Source: Clostridium sp.
GTDB lineage: Bacteria; Bacillota; Clostridia; Clostridiales; Clostridiaceae
Direction of reading: 5' to 3'
Assembly: GCA_029851835.1 (NCBI GenBank)
Contig: JARKVD010000034.1
Span: 1 to 64,000 of the forward strand
DNA: 64,000 nucleotides
Shown here: positions 36,219 through 43,953 of the stretch, piece after piece
Layout: every line of letters starts with the position of its first letter
Numbering within the stretch: position 1 is the first letter of the stretch
The notes under the pieces: model-generated
Told to the model about the DNA's origin: nothing
What the model saw: the letters and a program-made list of their open reading frames with translations, nothing else
Database searches by the model: none
Position numbers and translations under genes: made by a program

Positions 36219-36866
36219 ATGAGTTATTTTACTGTCAAAGGAAGTGCAGTTGCAGAATTTCAAGAAAAAAAATCTGTGTTTATAGGATATATAAAGAGGG
36301 TTACTACAGAAGATGAAGCAAAGGCCTTTGTTGCAGAAATAAAAGGTCAACATAAGGAAGCTACCCACAATGTATACGCCTATGTAGTTGGAGAAAATAA
36401 AGGGATTCAAAGATACAGTGATGATGGCGAGCCGCAGGGAACGGCGGGTATTCCAGTGCTGGAGGTTATTAAAAAGAATGACTTAACAGATGTTGCTGTA
36501 GTAGTTACTAGATACTTTGGAGGAATTTTACTTGGAGGGGGAGGCTTAATCAGAGCTTACTCTAAGGGGGCAGCTTCTGCTATTGAAGAAGCTGGAATAG
36601 TTGAAAAAGTAAAAGGAATCTATTTAAAATTTATTTTAGACTATGATTTAATAGGAAAAATTCAATATCTTTGCGGAACAAACAATTGGCATATAGAAGA
36701 TACTGTTTATACAGATAAAGTAGACCTATTTATGTTTGTTGAAGTGGAAGAAAAGGATAAAGTAATTGCAGCCTTTGTAGAAGCTGCTAATGGAAAGGTC
36801 ATGGTAGAAGAAAATGATCCAGAATATTTATTTAAGGAAGGTCATAGATATTATAGGGTATACTAA
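36219..36866 (+). CDS. YigZ/IMPACT family protein
   Basis: A 215-residue member of the UPF0029 (IMPACT, YigZ, YvyE) family. The N-terminal domain has the signature QRYSDDGEPQGTAGIPVLE followed by VVVTRYFGGILLGGGGLIRA, which is the family hallmark. The C-terminal domain has a ferredoxin-like or EF-G-IV-like pattern. The molecular role in bacteria is not settled; the eukaryotic homologue acts in translational control. GGGGTGG lies before the ATG. It stands between the HEAT gene and yebC. Confidence 0.88.
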   Translation: MSYFTVKGSAVAEFQEKKSVFIGYIKRVTTEDEAKAFVAEIKGQHKEATHNVYAYVVGENKGIQRYSDDGEPQGTAGIPVLEVIKKNDLTDVAVVVTRYFGGILLGGGGLIRAYSKGAASAIEEAGIVEKVKGIYLKFILDYDLIGKIQYLCGTNNWHIEDTVYTDKVDLFMFVEVEEKDKVIAAFVEAANGKVMVEENDPEYLFKEGHRYYRVY

Positions 36867-36879
36867 TTAATGGGGATAT

Positions 36880-36909
36880 TTGAAATTACTCAATAATATA
36901 TGATATAAT
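36880..36909 (+). promoter_or_regulatory. Sigma-A-type promoter of the yebC gene
   Basis: TTGAAA at 36880-36885 and TATAAT at 36904-36909 are 18 nt apart, about 50 nt upstream of the start codon. Confidence 0.6.
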
Positions 36910-36962
36910 AGGGGCATTGAATTTAAAGCACAGAATTTATATATAGTACAGGAGGAATAAAT

Positions 36963-37697
36963 ATGTCAGGACATTCTAAGTGGCATAATATCCAAGCTAA
37001 AAAGGGTAAAGCAGATGCTAAAAGAGGAAAAATATTTACTAAAATTGGTAAGGAAATCATGGTTGCAGCTAAGAATGGGGGATCTAACCCAGATACTAAC
37101 GCTAAACTTAGAGACGTTATTGCAAAGGCTAAAGCAGCAAACATGCCTAATGATACAATAACAAGAGCTATAAAGAAAGCTTCAGGAGAGCTTGCAGCTG
37201 TTAACTACGAGACTATTACCTATGAAGGATATGGTCCAGAGGGAACAGCGGTTATAGTTGAAGCATTAACTGATAACAAAAACAGAACAGCAGGAAATGT
37301 TAGATATGCATTCACTAAAAATGGTGGAAACATGGGAACGTTAGGATGTGTAGGCTTCATGTTCCAAAGCAAAGGGGAAATCATCATAGAGAAAACTGAT
37401 GAAACCGATGAAGATGAATTAATGATGATGGCATTAGACGCTGGTGCTGAAGATTTTGCAGCAGAGGAAGAGGTATTTGTTGTAACTACTACTCCAGAGG
37501 ACTTTGGTTCAGTAAGAGAAGCGTTAGAAGCTAATGGAATTGAGTTCTTAGAGGCAGAAGTTAAGATGATTCCAGATACTTACACTGAAATTGGTGAAGA
37601 AGCAGCTAAGAAATTCCAGAAGATGCTAGACATGCTTGAGGATGATGATGACGTTCAAAACGTGTATCACAATGCTGAGAGCGAATTTTTAGACTAG
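36963..37697 (+). CDS. yebC: YebC/PmpR family protein (TACO1-like)
   Basis: The N-terminus [20 protein letters not shown] is diagnostic. The 244-residue length and the acidic third domain ([20 protein letters not shown]) are standard. Family members are described as transcriptional regulators or as factors that help translation of proline-rich stretches; the sequence does not distinguish these. AGGAGG lies 7 nt before the ATG, with a promoter just upstream. It is apparently monocistronic. Confidence 0.94.
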   Translation: MSGHSKWHNIQAKKGKADAKRGKIFTKIGKEIMVAAKNGGSNPDTNAKLRDVIAKAKAANMPNDTITRAIKKASGELAAVNYETITYEGYGPEGTAVIVEALTDNKNRTAGNVRYAFTKNGGNMGTLGCVGFMFQSKGEIIIEKTDETDEDELMMMALDAGAEDFAAEEEVFVVTTTPEDFGSVREALEANGIEFLEAEVKMIPDTYTEIGEEAAKKFQKMLDMLEDDDDVQNVYHNAESEFLD

Positions 37698-37835
37698 TAA
37701 AAAGTTGTTAAACATTGTTATATAAACAGTTTACAAAGAAAATGGATACAGAGAGTTGATTATGATGTACAGATTTAGGACACTTTATTAAGGGGTATGA
37801 AACAAGTACTGTTTTATTAACTATGACATACATTG
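37698..37835 (+). other. Unassigned stretch between yebC and a strong terminator
   Basis: About 140 nt with no ORF of note and no repeat copy. Because the terminator at 37836 lies this far beyond yebC, the stretch is either a long 3' UTR or holds a short non-coding RNA ended by that terminator. Nothing in it is recognised. Confidence 0.3.
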
Positions 37836-37893
37836 AGAGACTTCTCGCTGTGATAAATGAGTAAATCATTTGTTGCAGTGGGAGGTCTTTTTA
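37836..37893 (+). terminator. Strong terminator downstream of yebC
   Basis: The arms AGACTTCTCGCTG and CAGTGGGAGGTCT, continued by pairing of AAATGA with TCATTT, make a stem of over 20 bp with wobbles around a 5-nt loop, followed by five Ts. Confidence 0.8.
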
Positions 37894-38060
37894 TTATGCA
37901 ATTAGACAGTTTCAAAAATGAGATTCTATGTATATTTAGTGAAGTTCATAGATAAAAACATTGATAGTAGTAGGTAATGATTAAAAATAACTGTATAAAG
38001 CTTTGGTGGATAATAGATATATATAAGTATATATAAACTTTTTTATAGAAATAATAGCTA

Positions 38061-38136
38061 TAAGGAAACTTCTTCTCCTATGCGTTCGAAGGAGTAAGTT
38101 CGCCTTAGCCAAATCAAAGATTTGGAGGCTCATTTA
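38061..38136 (+). repeat. Dispersed two-hairpin element, copy 5
   Basis: The 5' hairpin pairs ACTTCTTC with GAAGGAGT. The 3' hairpin (38095-38136) has TAAGT/ATTTA, TC/TC, GCCT/AGGC and CCAAATC/GATTTGG around AAA. Its last base overlaps the AAGGAGG ribosome site of the next gene. Confidence 0.82.
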
Positions 38137-38149
38137 AGGAGGTTTTATT

Positions 38150-38341
38150 ATGGAAAAGGATAAGAAAGACAATAAAATGATTCAAGGGGATAACTTTGTT
38201 ATGTATAATGATGTTATCATTCCATCAACGCCGGAGCAGCAGTTTACTAATGAAGATTTGCAAGCAATGGAAGATAAGGAAGAGGTAAATAAGGATTACG
38301 TAGATAAGAGAAATTCATATTTCAAGGGTAATGATGAATAA
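38150..38341 (+). CDS. Small hydrophilic hypothetical protein, 63 aa
   Basis: A short, highly charged protein (many Asp, Glu and Lys) without membrane segment or cysteine. AAGGAGG 7 nt upstream of the ATG and a terminator-like structure just after the stop support expression. The leader consists almost entirely of a repeat element whose 3' arm abuts the SD. The composition (MIQGDNFVMYNDVIIPSTPE in the middle) matches no family I know. A sporulation or stress role is possible, but nothing in the sequence shows it. Confidence 0.7.
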   Translation: MEKDKKDNKMIQGDNFVMYNDVIIPSTPEQQFTNEDLQAMEDKEEVNKDYVDKRNSYFKGNDE

Positions 38342-38358
38342 TTTTCAAAGGTAAAGCT

Positions 38359-38433
38359 GACCTTAAGGTATAAAAATGAACACACTCATGTGAAAGTAAA
38401 GGTGGGGGTTCAAGTGCCTTAAGGTCGATTTTT
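38359..38433 (+). terminator. Long-loop terminator-like structure
   Basis: GACCTTAAGG (38359-38368) and CCTTAAGGTC (38417-38426) pair perfectly over a loop of about 48 nt and are followed by six Ts. The long loop contains a GAAC/GTTC pairing, so it may fold as a branched RNA. Confidence 0.6.
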
Positions 38434-38538
38434 TATTAGCAAGAAAATAAATAAACTAAGCATCTAAAATGTTGGTATAATTGCTGAAAACATTAATATT
38501 TATATAAGTGATAAACAATATATATGATAGGAGTAATA

Positions 38539-38666
38539 ATGTTTAAAAATGTAATTGTAAGGCGCCCCTGTAAAGCTATGGTACAGGGTATAAAATAATT
38601 GAAGTTGATACTTCAGAGTATAGGAAGATTGATGGTGGATTAAGCTGTTTATCCCTAAGATTTTAA
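38539..38666 (+). pseudogene. Dimethylarginine dimethylaminohydrolase remnant with a large internal deletion
   Basis: An ATG with AGGAG upstream opens MFKNVIVRRPCKAMVQGI, the usual N-terminus of bacterial DDAH-like proteins. It then hits a stop, and in the -1 frame the sequence resumes as IIEVDTSEYRKIDGGLSCLSLRF followed by TAA. That is the usual DDAH C-terminus with the catalytic Cys in GGLSCLS. Roughly 210 of 250 residues are missing and the two ends meet out of frame near 38597. The gene is therefore a deletion scar, not a functional enzyme. Recognition is from memory of the family. Confidence 0.8.
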
Positions 38667-38689
38667 TAATTTAATATGGAGGATGTGGA

Positions 38690-38764
38690 ATGGTAAATAA
38701 CAGCGACCTCAATAAATCAAATGGAAAACCTCGTCTTTATCTAAAGAGCTCACTGTCAATATGA
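38690..38764 (+). other. 24-codon ORF with ribosome site, possible second gene remnant
   Basis: GGAGG precedes an ATG opening MVNNSDLNKSNGKPRLYLKS and four more residues before a stop. It directly follows the DDAH scar and runs into a terminator stem, so it may be the truncated start of the gene that once followed. The family is not recognised. Confidence 0.35.
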
Positions 38765-38797
38765 TAGAAGCTGCTTAATTAGATGACGAGTTTTTTA
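38729..38797 (+). terminator. Terminator after the remnant region
   Basis: CTCGTC, three unpaired bases and ATCTAA pair with TTAGAT GACGAG across a loop of about 38 nt, followed by six Ts. Confidence 0.6.
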
Positions 38798-38814
38798 TTT
38801 AGAATAAATAACAT

Positions 38815-39333
38815 TTAATTTATATGGAAGGCTGCTATTGAAAATTTTTCACCAGATGTAGTTTCTGCCATGTAAAAGGTAGTATTTTTGATTATTTTAG
38901 TGTATATTCGTTTAATCTCATATTCTTTTATTATTAAATCTTTAGGACCAGAATAGAAGTTACGGCTTTTATCCTCTTTAAGGATAAGTTTGTTATTTAC
39001 AAAAATTAAATCTGATATTATAGGGGAACCTTCAACTGTATATCTTGTAATTCTAACCATTTCATTTGGTCTAAGAGTGTTTTTTTCATAGTTCTCAATA
39101 AAACTATCTAGAACATTTACATTGAACTTAAAAAGCTGAACAAAAACTACATCACCATTTTTCACAGCCTCATCTGGCAGGTATTCTTTTGGAAGCTGTG
39201 ATAATTCCTTGTAGTATAAGGCTGGAATAGTAGCATTGTATTTTGCAGACATATCACATAGGTTATCAACAGCTAATGAAGTAGTGAAGAAACACAAAAT
39301 CATTGCTGATAAAATAAGGACAACCTTTTTCAT
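38815..39333 (-). CDS. Secreted DUF4362-like protein
   Basis: A 172-residue protein with an N-terminal signal sequence (KKVVLILSAMILCFFTTSLA); no lipobox Cys is obvious. The mature part shows EAVKNGDVVFVQ, ENYEKNTLRPNEMVRITRYT and VEGSPIISDLIFVNNK, which resembles the DUF4362 pattern. The function is unknown. It is the last of four minus-strand genes that begin with an ECF sigma factor, although gaps of 45-70 nt separate them, so it may be a target or member of that regulon. AGGTAT upstream of the start is a moderate ribosome site. Confidence 0.72.
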   Translation of the reverse strand: MKKVVLILSAMILCFFTTSLAVDNLCDMSAKYNATIPALYYKELSQLPKEYLPDEAVKNGDVVFVQLFKFNVNVLDSFIENYEKNTLRPNEMVRITRYTVEGSPIISDLIFVNNKLILKEDKSRNFYSGPKDLIIKEYEIKRIYTKIIKNTTFYMAETTSGEKFSIAAFHIN

Positions 39334-39405
39334 AAATATACCTCCATAAGAGCTTCATTATTTGAAGCTACTATAATATTTATGTTTATAGGTTGCCAAG
39401 AATTG

Positions 39406-40179
39406 TTATTTAAATGTATCTATGTCTTTTACTGAAAGAGAAGTATCAGGAGTAAAGCTGTAGGAGTATTTAACATAGCCATACTCATCCTTTGTACCAA
39501 GGTCTTTATCAAAGGCATTTCCGTTGATGGTTACGGTAGAGTAGGCATAGCCAAGTTCCTTAAGAAGCTGTTGAATCTTTATTCCATCGGCTAATGCTTC
39601 ATCAGCAGTTTGATTTGTTGCATCAGTAACTAAGTGAAGAGAAATGGGTTCATCAAGGTTCAAATCCTTTGACCATGAGGTGTTTTCATTCATAGAAAAT
39701 TTTATAACCTCAACATTTGCTTCTACAGCCTTAAGGTTTGAAAGTAGTTGCTGCAGAGACAAAAGTATTTCTGAAGAGGCTTCTTCACTTAGCTTCATGG
39801 AAAGTTTTTCGTCTAATCGTGCATATCTGACTCCATCATATCTGATTTTTTGGTTAAAGGTTCCCTTAACTGTTACATAGTAATTTAACCCTTGAGAAAG
39901 TTTCTCTTTTTCAAGATCATCAGAACCATTTGAAATTACTGCATAGGGATCTTCACCTATTTTGATTACTTCATAGGAGTATTCCGTAAATTTAAAGCTG
40001 TATGTGCCAGGTTCAACTCTAAACTCTTCGTCAGGGTAAGTGGTTTTAAGATATTTTGTAACTACTTGTTTTCCAATAAAGCTGCTTATGGGATTACCAT
40101 TAAAAGCATTATAGCAAGTTAGAATAAATCCAACTAAGATTATTAAAATTAAAGAATATATTATTTTTTTCTTTTTCAT
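39406..40179 (-). CDS. Membrane-anchored hypothetical protein (YfjL-like)
   Basis: A 257-residue protein with an N-terminal membrane helix (IIYSLILIILVGFILTCYNA) and the rest outside the membrane. FIGKQVVTKYLKTTYPDEEF after the helix resembles the YfjL-type extracellular proteins often found beside sigma/anti-sigma pairs, but I hold this loosely. There is no catalytic signature. It lies between the anti-sigma gene and the DUF4362-like gene on the same strand and is probably controlled by the same ECF sigma factor. Confidence 0.7.
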   Translation of the reverse strand: MKKKKIIYSLILIILVGFILTCYNAFNGNPISSFIGKQVVTKYLKTTYPDEEFRVEPGTYSFKFTEYSYEVIKIGEDPYAVISNGSDDLEKEKLSQGLNYYVTVKGTFNQKIRYDGVRYARLDEKLSMKLSEEASSEILLSLQQLLSNLKAVEANVEVIKFSMNENTSWSKDLNLDEPISLHLVTDATNQTADEALADGIKIQQLLKELGYAYSTVTINGNAFDKDLGTKDEYGYVKYSYSFTPDTSLSVKDIDTFK

Positions 40180-40224
40180 ATATTACACTCTCCATAAAAT
40201 TTTATAATTAATTATTAAAACTTG

Positions 40225-40785
40225 TTATTGTTTTATTTCTTCAATCAGATAACCGATAAAACCTCCAATAGCAGCAAAGATAAAGTGAATTATTGCAGGG
40301 AAAAGAGAAGAGATTAAGTTGGTTCCTAAAAAATTTAAAAAAGTTGTATCAATATAAGCACCCTTAGTAAAATCTATGAAATTTAGACCAAAGGACCAAA
40401 TAAACATTGGTATAAAGGAAAGCATGAAAACAAGTTTTATATCTTTGTAAAAAAGATAAGTTAGAAGCCCTAACACAGGGTACCAGAGTATGAATCCGAA
40501 GCTCCCTTTAAGCATCGAGGTATTTGCAGCTAGGAAGAAGGATAAAGCTACGAAGAATATTTGGTACATTGATAGTTTTCTGTTAATTTTTTTAAACATT
40601 AATTCTTGGTTTATAGGATTTTCAATAGGAGCTGTATTAAATTCTGCTAAGGAAGCTTCAACAAGTTTCTTGCATTCTTCACAATCTTTAATGTGCTCAT
40701 TTACCCATTCTGCGGTTTCTTCACTTAGCAGGTTTTCGCTGTATAAAGGCATCAAATCTTTTATGATAAAACAATTATTATTCAT
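40225..40785 (-). CDS. Zinc-finger anti-sigma factor
   Basis: The N-terminal zf-HC2 (ZAS) module has His31, Cys35 and Cys38 in VNEHIKDCEECKKL, the pattern by which such proteins hold an ECF sigma factor. About four hydrophobic segments follow in residues 75-180, placing the sensor part in the membrane. At 186 residues it is of usual size. The start overlaps the end of the ECF sigma gene by 8 nt, so the two are translationally coupled and very likely partners. The inducing signal is unknown. Confidence 0.87.
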   Translation of the reverse strand: MNNNCFIIKDLMPLYSENLLSEETAEWVNEHIKDCEECKKLVEASLAEFNTAPIENPINQELMFKKINRKLSMYQIFFVALSFFLAANTSMLKGSFGFILWYPVLGLLTYLFYKDIKLVFMLSFIPMFIWSFGLNFIDFTKGAYIDTTFLNFLGTNLISSLFPAIIHFIFAAIGGFIGYLIEEIKQ

Positions 40786-41272
40786 TATATACCTCCAATT
40801 CCTTTTGAATTTTTAATTTTCCACGGTGAAAGGTTACCCGTGTATAGTTTTCACTTTTGTTTAAGGTGTCACCAATTTCTTTGAAGGTGAGTTCACCGTA
40901 TATTCTAAGGAGAACAATTTCTCTAGTTAAAGCATCTAATTTGTTTATTGCAGCCATTAATTTAAGCCGATTGTCCCTTTCCATTACTGTATCCTCTATA
41001 CTTTCATAAATGGGGTTATCTATAGTTAGTTTATTTTCAAGTGCTTTGAAGTATTTTTTGCTTCTATAGTGCTTTTTCAATAAGTTGTTAGCAATTGAAA
41101 AAATCCATGTTTTTAAGGAACAGTTATTTTTAAAGGAACCGTAAGTTTTTAGAGCTTGATAGAATACTTCTTGAGTTAAATCTTCAGCCATCTCTTTACT
41201 TCCTGTTTTCATAAAAAAGAAGCTGTATAGCTTAGGTTGAATTTCTCCGTATAAGGAAGTTAAAGAAGTCAT
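40778..41272 (-). CDS. ECF-family RNA polymerase sigma factor
   Basis: A 164-residue extracytoplasmic-function sigma factor. Region 2 shows DLTQEVFYQALKTYGSFKNN and CSLKTWIFSIANNLLKKHYR. Region 4 has LDALTREIVLLRIYGELTFK followed by IGDTLNKSENYTRVTFHRGK. The ATG at 41272 has GGGAGGAG upstream; a longer reading from 41317 lacks a ribosome site. It heads a four-gene minus-strand cluster with its anti-sigma factor. An ECF-type promoter at 41325-41350 suggests autoregulation. Confidence 0.9.
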   Translation of the reverse strand: MTSLTSLYGEIQPKLYSFFFMKTGSKEMAEDLTQEVFYQALKTYGSFKNNCSLKTWIFSIANNLLKKHYRSKKYFKALENKLTIDNPIYESIEDTVMERDNRLKLMAAINKLDALTREIVLLRIYGELTFKEIGDTLNKSENYTRVTFHRGKLKIQKELEVYNE

Positions 41273-41324
41273 TTCACTCCTCCCATCGTAAAAAATTATA
41301 AATAATCGATTATTCATTGTATTA

Positions 41325-41350
41325 GTACCACAAAAGCTGAATGCGTTACA
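41325..41350 (-). promoter_or_regulatory. Candidate ECF-sigma promoter (autoregulation)
   Basis: On the minus strand TGTAAC (plus 41345-41350) and GTAC (plus 41325-41328) are separated by 16 nt. This resembles SigW/SigM-type promoters (TGAAAC, 16-17 nt, CGTA/CGTC). It lies just upstream of the ECF sigma gene. Confidence 0.5.
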
Positions 41351-41391
41351 AATATTAAAAAATTTTTTTTCAATATAGAAGTTTGTAATTG

Positions 41392-41420
41392 TTGAACAGT
41401 ACCTAGTACTGTGATATTAT
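41392..41420 (+). promoter_or_regulatory. Promoter with an operator-like palindrome before the AI-2E family gene
   Basis: TTGAAC (41392-41397) and TATTAT (41415-41420) are 17 nt apart. The perfect palindrome ACAGTAC-CTA-GTACTGT (41396-41412) fills the spacer. The core AGTACCTAGTACT resembles FapR-type operators, but the regulator is not in the window. Confidence 0.55.
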
Positions 41421-41462
41421 ATGTCTCAGTAAGCTAAGTAAGATAAGTGAGGGTGTGAAATT

Positions 41463-42545
41463 TTGAAAAGTATAAAGGGTTACATAGGGTTAATTATGTC
41501 ATTAGTTATATCCTATATTTTAATATGTTTTATAGATAATTACAGTTACTTTTGGGGAATTATTTCTAAAATAATGTCATTACTTACTCCATTCATTATT
41601 GGAGCAATTATAGCATATATACTTGCACCTTTAGTTGATTGGATGGAAATGAAGCTAAAAATGAAAAGATGGATGACCATACTTATTATTTATGGAGTAG
41701 CCTTAGTTATGACAGTAGGTTTTGTTATAATGATTCTTCCATCTATAACAAATAGTATTATTGATATTATAAATCAGATTCCACAGTATACAGCAGAGGT
41801 TGAAGCTTGGATAACTAGCAATTTTGATTCTGTTATTGGACCGTATATGTCACAGATTCAAGATACATTGTTAACTATGATTCCTAAAATAAGTGAACTT
41901 GTTAAGATAATTTTGGATAACTTTTTATCAGCTACATTTTCTGTAACTACTATAGTTGTAAATATGGTGTTAGGATTAATAATTTCTGTTTATATAATTA
42001 TTGATAAAGAAGTTATCTTACAATACTTTAGAAAACTTACTTATATTATATTAAAGAAAGAAAAGGCTGGATTGTTAATAGATGTTGTTAAAACTTTCAA
42101 TTCTAATATTGGTACATACATCGTAGCTAAATCAATAGATTCTTTCTTTGTTGGGGTGGTCAGCTTTGTTGGATTAGCACTGATTGGATCTAAATATGCA
42201 TTGTTACTTGGGATTATCTGCGGGCTTACCAATATGATTCCATATTTTGGGCCGATAATAGGTATGGTACCAACTGTTTTAATAAATATATTCTATAGCT
42301 TTAAAATTGCAATAATAAGCTTGATATTTCTTCTTGTTTTACAGCAGATTGAAGGTAATATAATTGAGCCTAAGTTTGTTGGAGGAAAGCTTGGGTTAAG
42401 TCCAATATTAACCCTACTTGCAGTTACTATTGGTGGTGGATTCTTTGGGATAATTGGAATGATTTTATCCGTTCCAGTTATGGGTGTGATAAAAATATAT
42501 ATGGATAAGAGTATTGAAAAGTATAATTACAGACAAGAAATTTAG
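41463..42545 (+). CDS. AI-2E family transporter / YtvI-like membrane protein
   Basis: A 360-residue polytopic membrane protein of the PF01594 (AI-2E exporter, TqsA, PerM) family. There are about eight hydrophobic segments, with the central amphipathic stretch (ITNSIIDIINQIPQYTAEVE) and the family motif GLTNMIPYFGPIIGMVPTVL near residue 265, then EPKFVGGKLGLSPILTLLAV. Family members are variously proposed to export signals or ions; the substrate is unknown. The start is TTG, with GAGGGTG about 8 nt upstream. It is followed by a good terminator and is monocistronic. Confidence 0.85.
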   Translation: MKSIKGYIGLIMSLVISYILICFIDNYSYFWGIISKIMSLLTPFIIGAIIAYILAPLVDWMEMKLKMKRWMTILIIYGVALVMTVGFVIMILPSITNSIIDIINQIPQYTAEVEAWITSNFDSVIGPYMSQIQDTLLTMIPKISELVKIILDNFLSATFSVTTIVVNMVLGLIISVYIIIDKEVILQYFRKLTYIILKKEKAGLLIDVVKTFNSNIGTYIVAKSIDSFFVGVVSFVGLALIGSKYALLLGIICGLTNMIPYFGPIIGMVPTVLINIFYSFKIAIISLIFLLVLQQIEGNIIEPKFVGGKLGLSPILTLLAVTIGGGFFGIIGMILSVPVMGVIKIYMDKSIEKYNYRQEI

Positions 42546-42550
42546 ATTAT

Positions 42551-42590
42551 ATCAGGCAGAGATTCGTTGAAATATTTCTGCCTGATTTTT
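42551..42590 (+). terminator. Terminator of the AI-2E family gene
   Basis: ATCAGGCAGA pairs with TCTGCCTGAT around a 15-nt loop, followed by five Ts. Confidence 0.87.
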
Positions 42591-42689
42591 ATTATTAAGT
42601 ATTCAGTTGGTATAATTAAAGAAAAAGCTATTAAAAAGTTTATTTTTTATTTCGAATATCTTAAAATTTTCTTACATGTTAACTCTTAA

Positions 42690-42718
42690 TGGAAAAAAGA
42701 GAGTTCCTATGGTATAAT
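42690..42718 (+). promoter_or_regulatory. Promoter candidate for glf
   Basis: TGGAAA and TATAAT are 17 nt apart and end about 45 nt before the glf start codon. The -35 box is weak; the -10 is consensus. Confidence 0.45.
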
Positions 42719-42764
42719 CTGTGGAGACCGAGATAATAAATATATATAAAAGTAGGGAGATTAT

Positions 42765-43925
42765 ATGGAGATTAATTTTGATTATATTGTTGTAGGCTGT
42801 GGTTTTGCTGGCAGTGTAATGGCTCGAAAACTAGCTGAAGAAGGTGACAAAAAAGTTTTAGTTATAGATAAAAGAAGTCACTTGGGTGGAAATGCTTATG
42901 ATTTTGTGGATGAAGCAGGGGTGCTCGTACATAAATATGGTCCGCATATATTCCATACAAATAATGAAAATGTATATAAGTATTTAAGTAATTTTACCAA
43001 GTGGTATGATTACAGCCATGAGGTTGTAGGAAGTATCAGAGGAAATTACATTCCTATTCCATTTAATCTGAATTCTTTAAAGTTAACTTATGAGGAAGAC
43101 AAGGCGGAAAGATTAAAGGAAAAGCTGCTAAAGGTTTATGGGCTAGATAAAAAAGTATCAATTTTAGAACTGCAAAATCAGCAGGATGAGGAATTAATTG
43201 AACTTGGAAAGTATATATATGAAAATGTATTTCTTTATTATACTATGAAGCAATGGGGGCAAAGCCCTAATGAAATAGATAAATCTGTTATTGCAAGGGT
43301 GCCAGTTCATATATCTTATGATAATAGATATTTTCAGGACAAGTTTCAAGGGGTTCCAAGGGATGGATATACTAAAGTCTTTGAAAATCTCTTAAATCAT
43401 CCTAATATAACTGTGAAGTTAAAGGTTGATGCAGGTGACATCCTGAAGTTCACAGAAAATCAGGTTTATGTGGATAATAAGGTTTTTCATGGTGGTGTAA
43501 TATATACAGGAGCTATAGATGAACTTATGAAGTGTAAATATGGAAGACTTCCATATAGAACTCTTGATTTTAAGTTTGAGACTCATAATGTAAATTATTA
43601 TCAGCCAAGGGGAACAGTGAATTATACTGTAGATGAACCATATACTCGTATTACAGAATTTAAGTATCTTTCTGGACAGCAGATTAGTGGGACAACCACT
43701 ATCGTTAAAGAGTATTCAAGACAGTATACAGGAGCAGAGGGGGAAACTCCTTATTATGCAATATTAAATGAAGAAAATAGAAATAAATATGATGAGTACT
43801 GTAAAGAGCTAAAGGAAGTAAAAAACGTATATCTTTTAGGGCGCTTAGCCGAGTACAAGTATTACAATATGGATCAGATTGTGGCTCGTGCCTTAGAACT
43901 TGCAGATAAAATATTAAATAATTAG
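42765..43925 (+). CDS. glf: UDP-galactopyranose mutase
   Basis: A flavoenzyme converting UDP-galactopyranose to UDP-galactofuranose for surface glycans. The FAD-binding start YIVVGCGFAGSVMARKLAEE, then DKRSHLGGNAYDF and KYGPHIFHTNNENVY, are diagnostic; YTGAIDELM and the arginine-containing LPYRTLDFKFE follow later. The 386-residue length is usual. GTAGGGAG lies before the ATG. It is followed after 28 nt by a family 2 glycosyltransferase, which suggests galactofuranose is used by that enzyme. It lies over 20 kb from the main polysaccharide locus. Confidence 0.94.
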   Translation: MEINFDYIVVGCGFAGSVMARKLAEEGDKKVLVIDKRSHLGGNAYDFVDEAGVLVHKYGPHIFHTNNENVYKYLSNFTKWYDYSHEVVGSIRGNYIPIPFNLNSLKLTYEEDKAERLKEKLLKVYGLDKKVSILELQNQQDEELIELGKYIYENVFLYYTMKQWGQSPNEIDKSVIARVPVHISYDNRYFQDKFQGVPRDGYTKVFENLLNHPNITVKLKVDAGDILKFTENQVYVDNKVFHGGVIYTGAIDELMKCKYGRLPYRTLDFKFETHNVNYYQPRGTVNYTVDEPYTRITEFKYLSGQQISGTTTIVKEYSRQYTGAEGETPYYAILNEENRNKYDEYCKELKEVKNVYLLGRLAEYKYYNMDQIVARALELADKILNN

Positions 43926-43953
43926 TAAATATAAAGAAATAGGAGTAGTTGCT

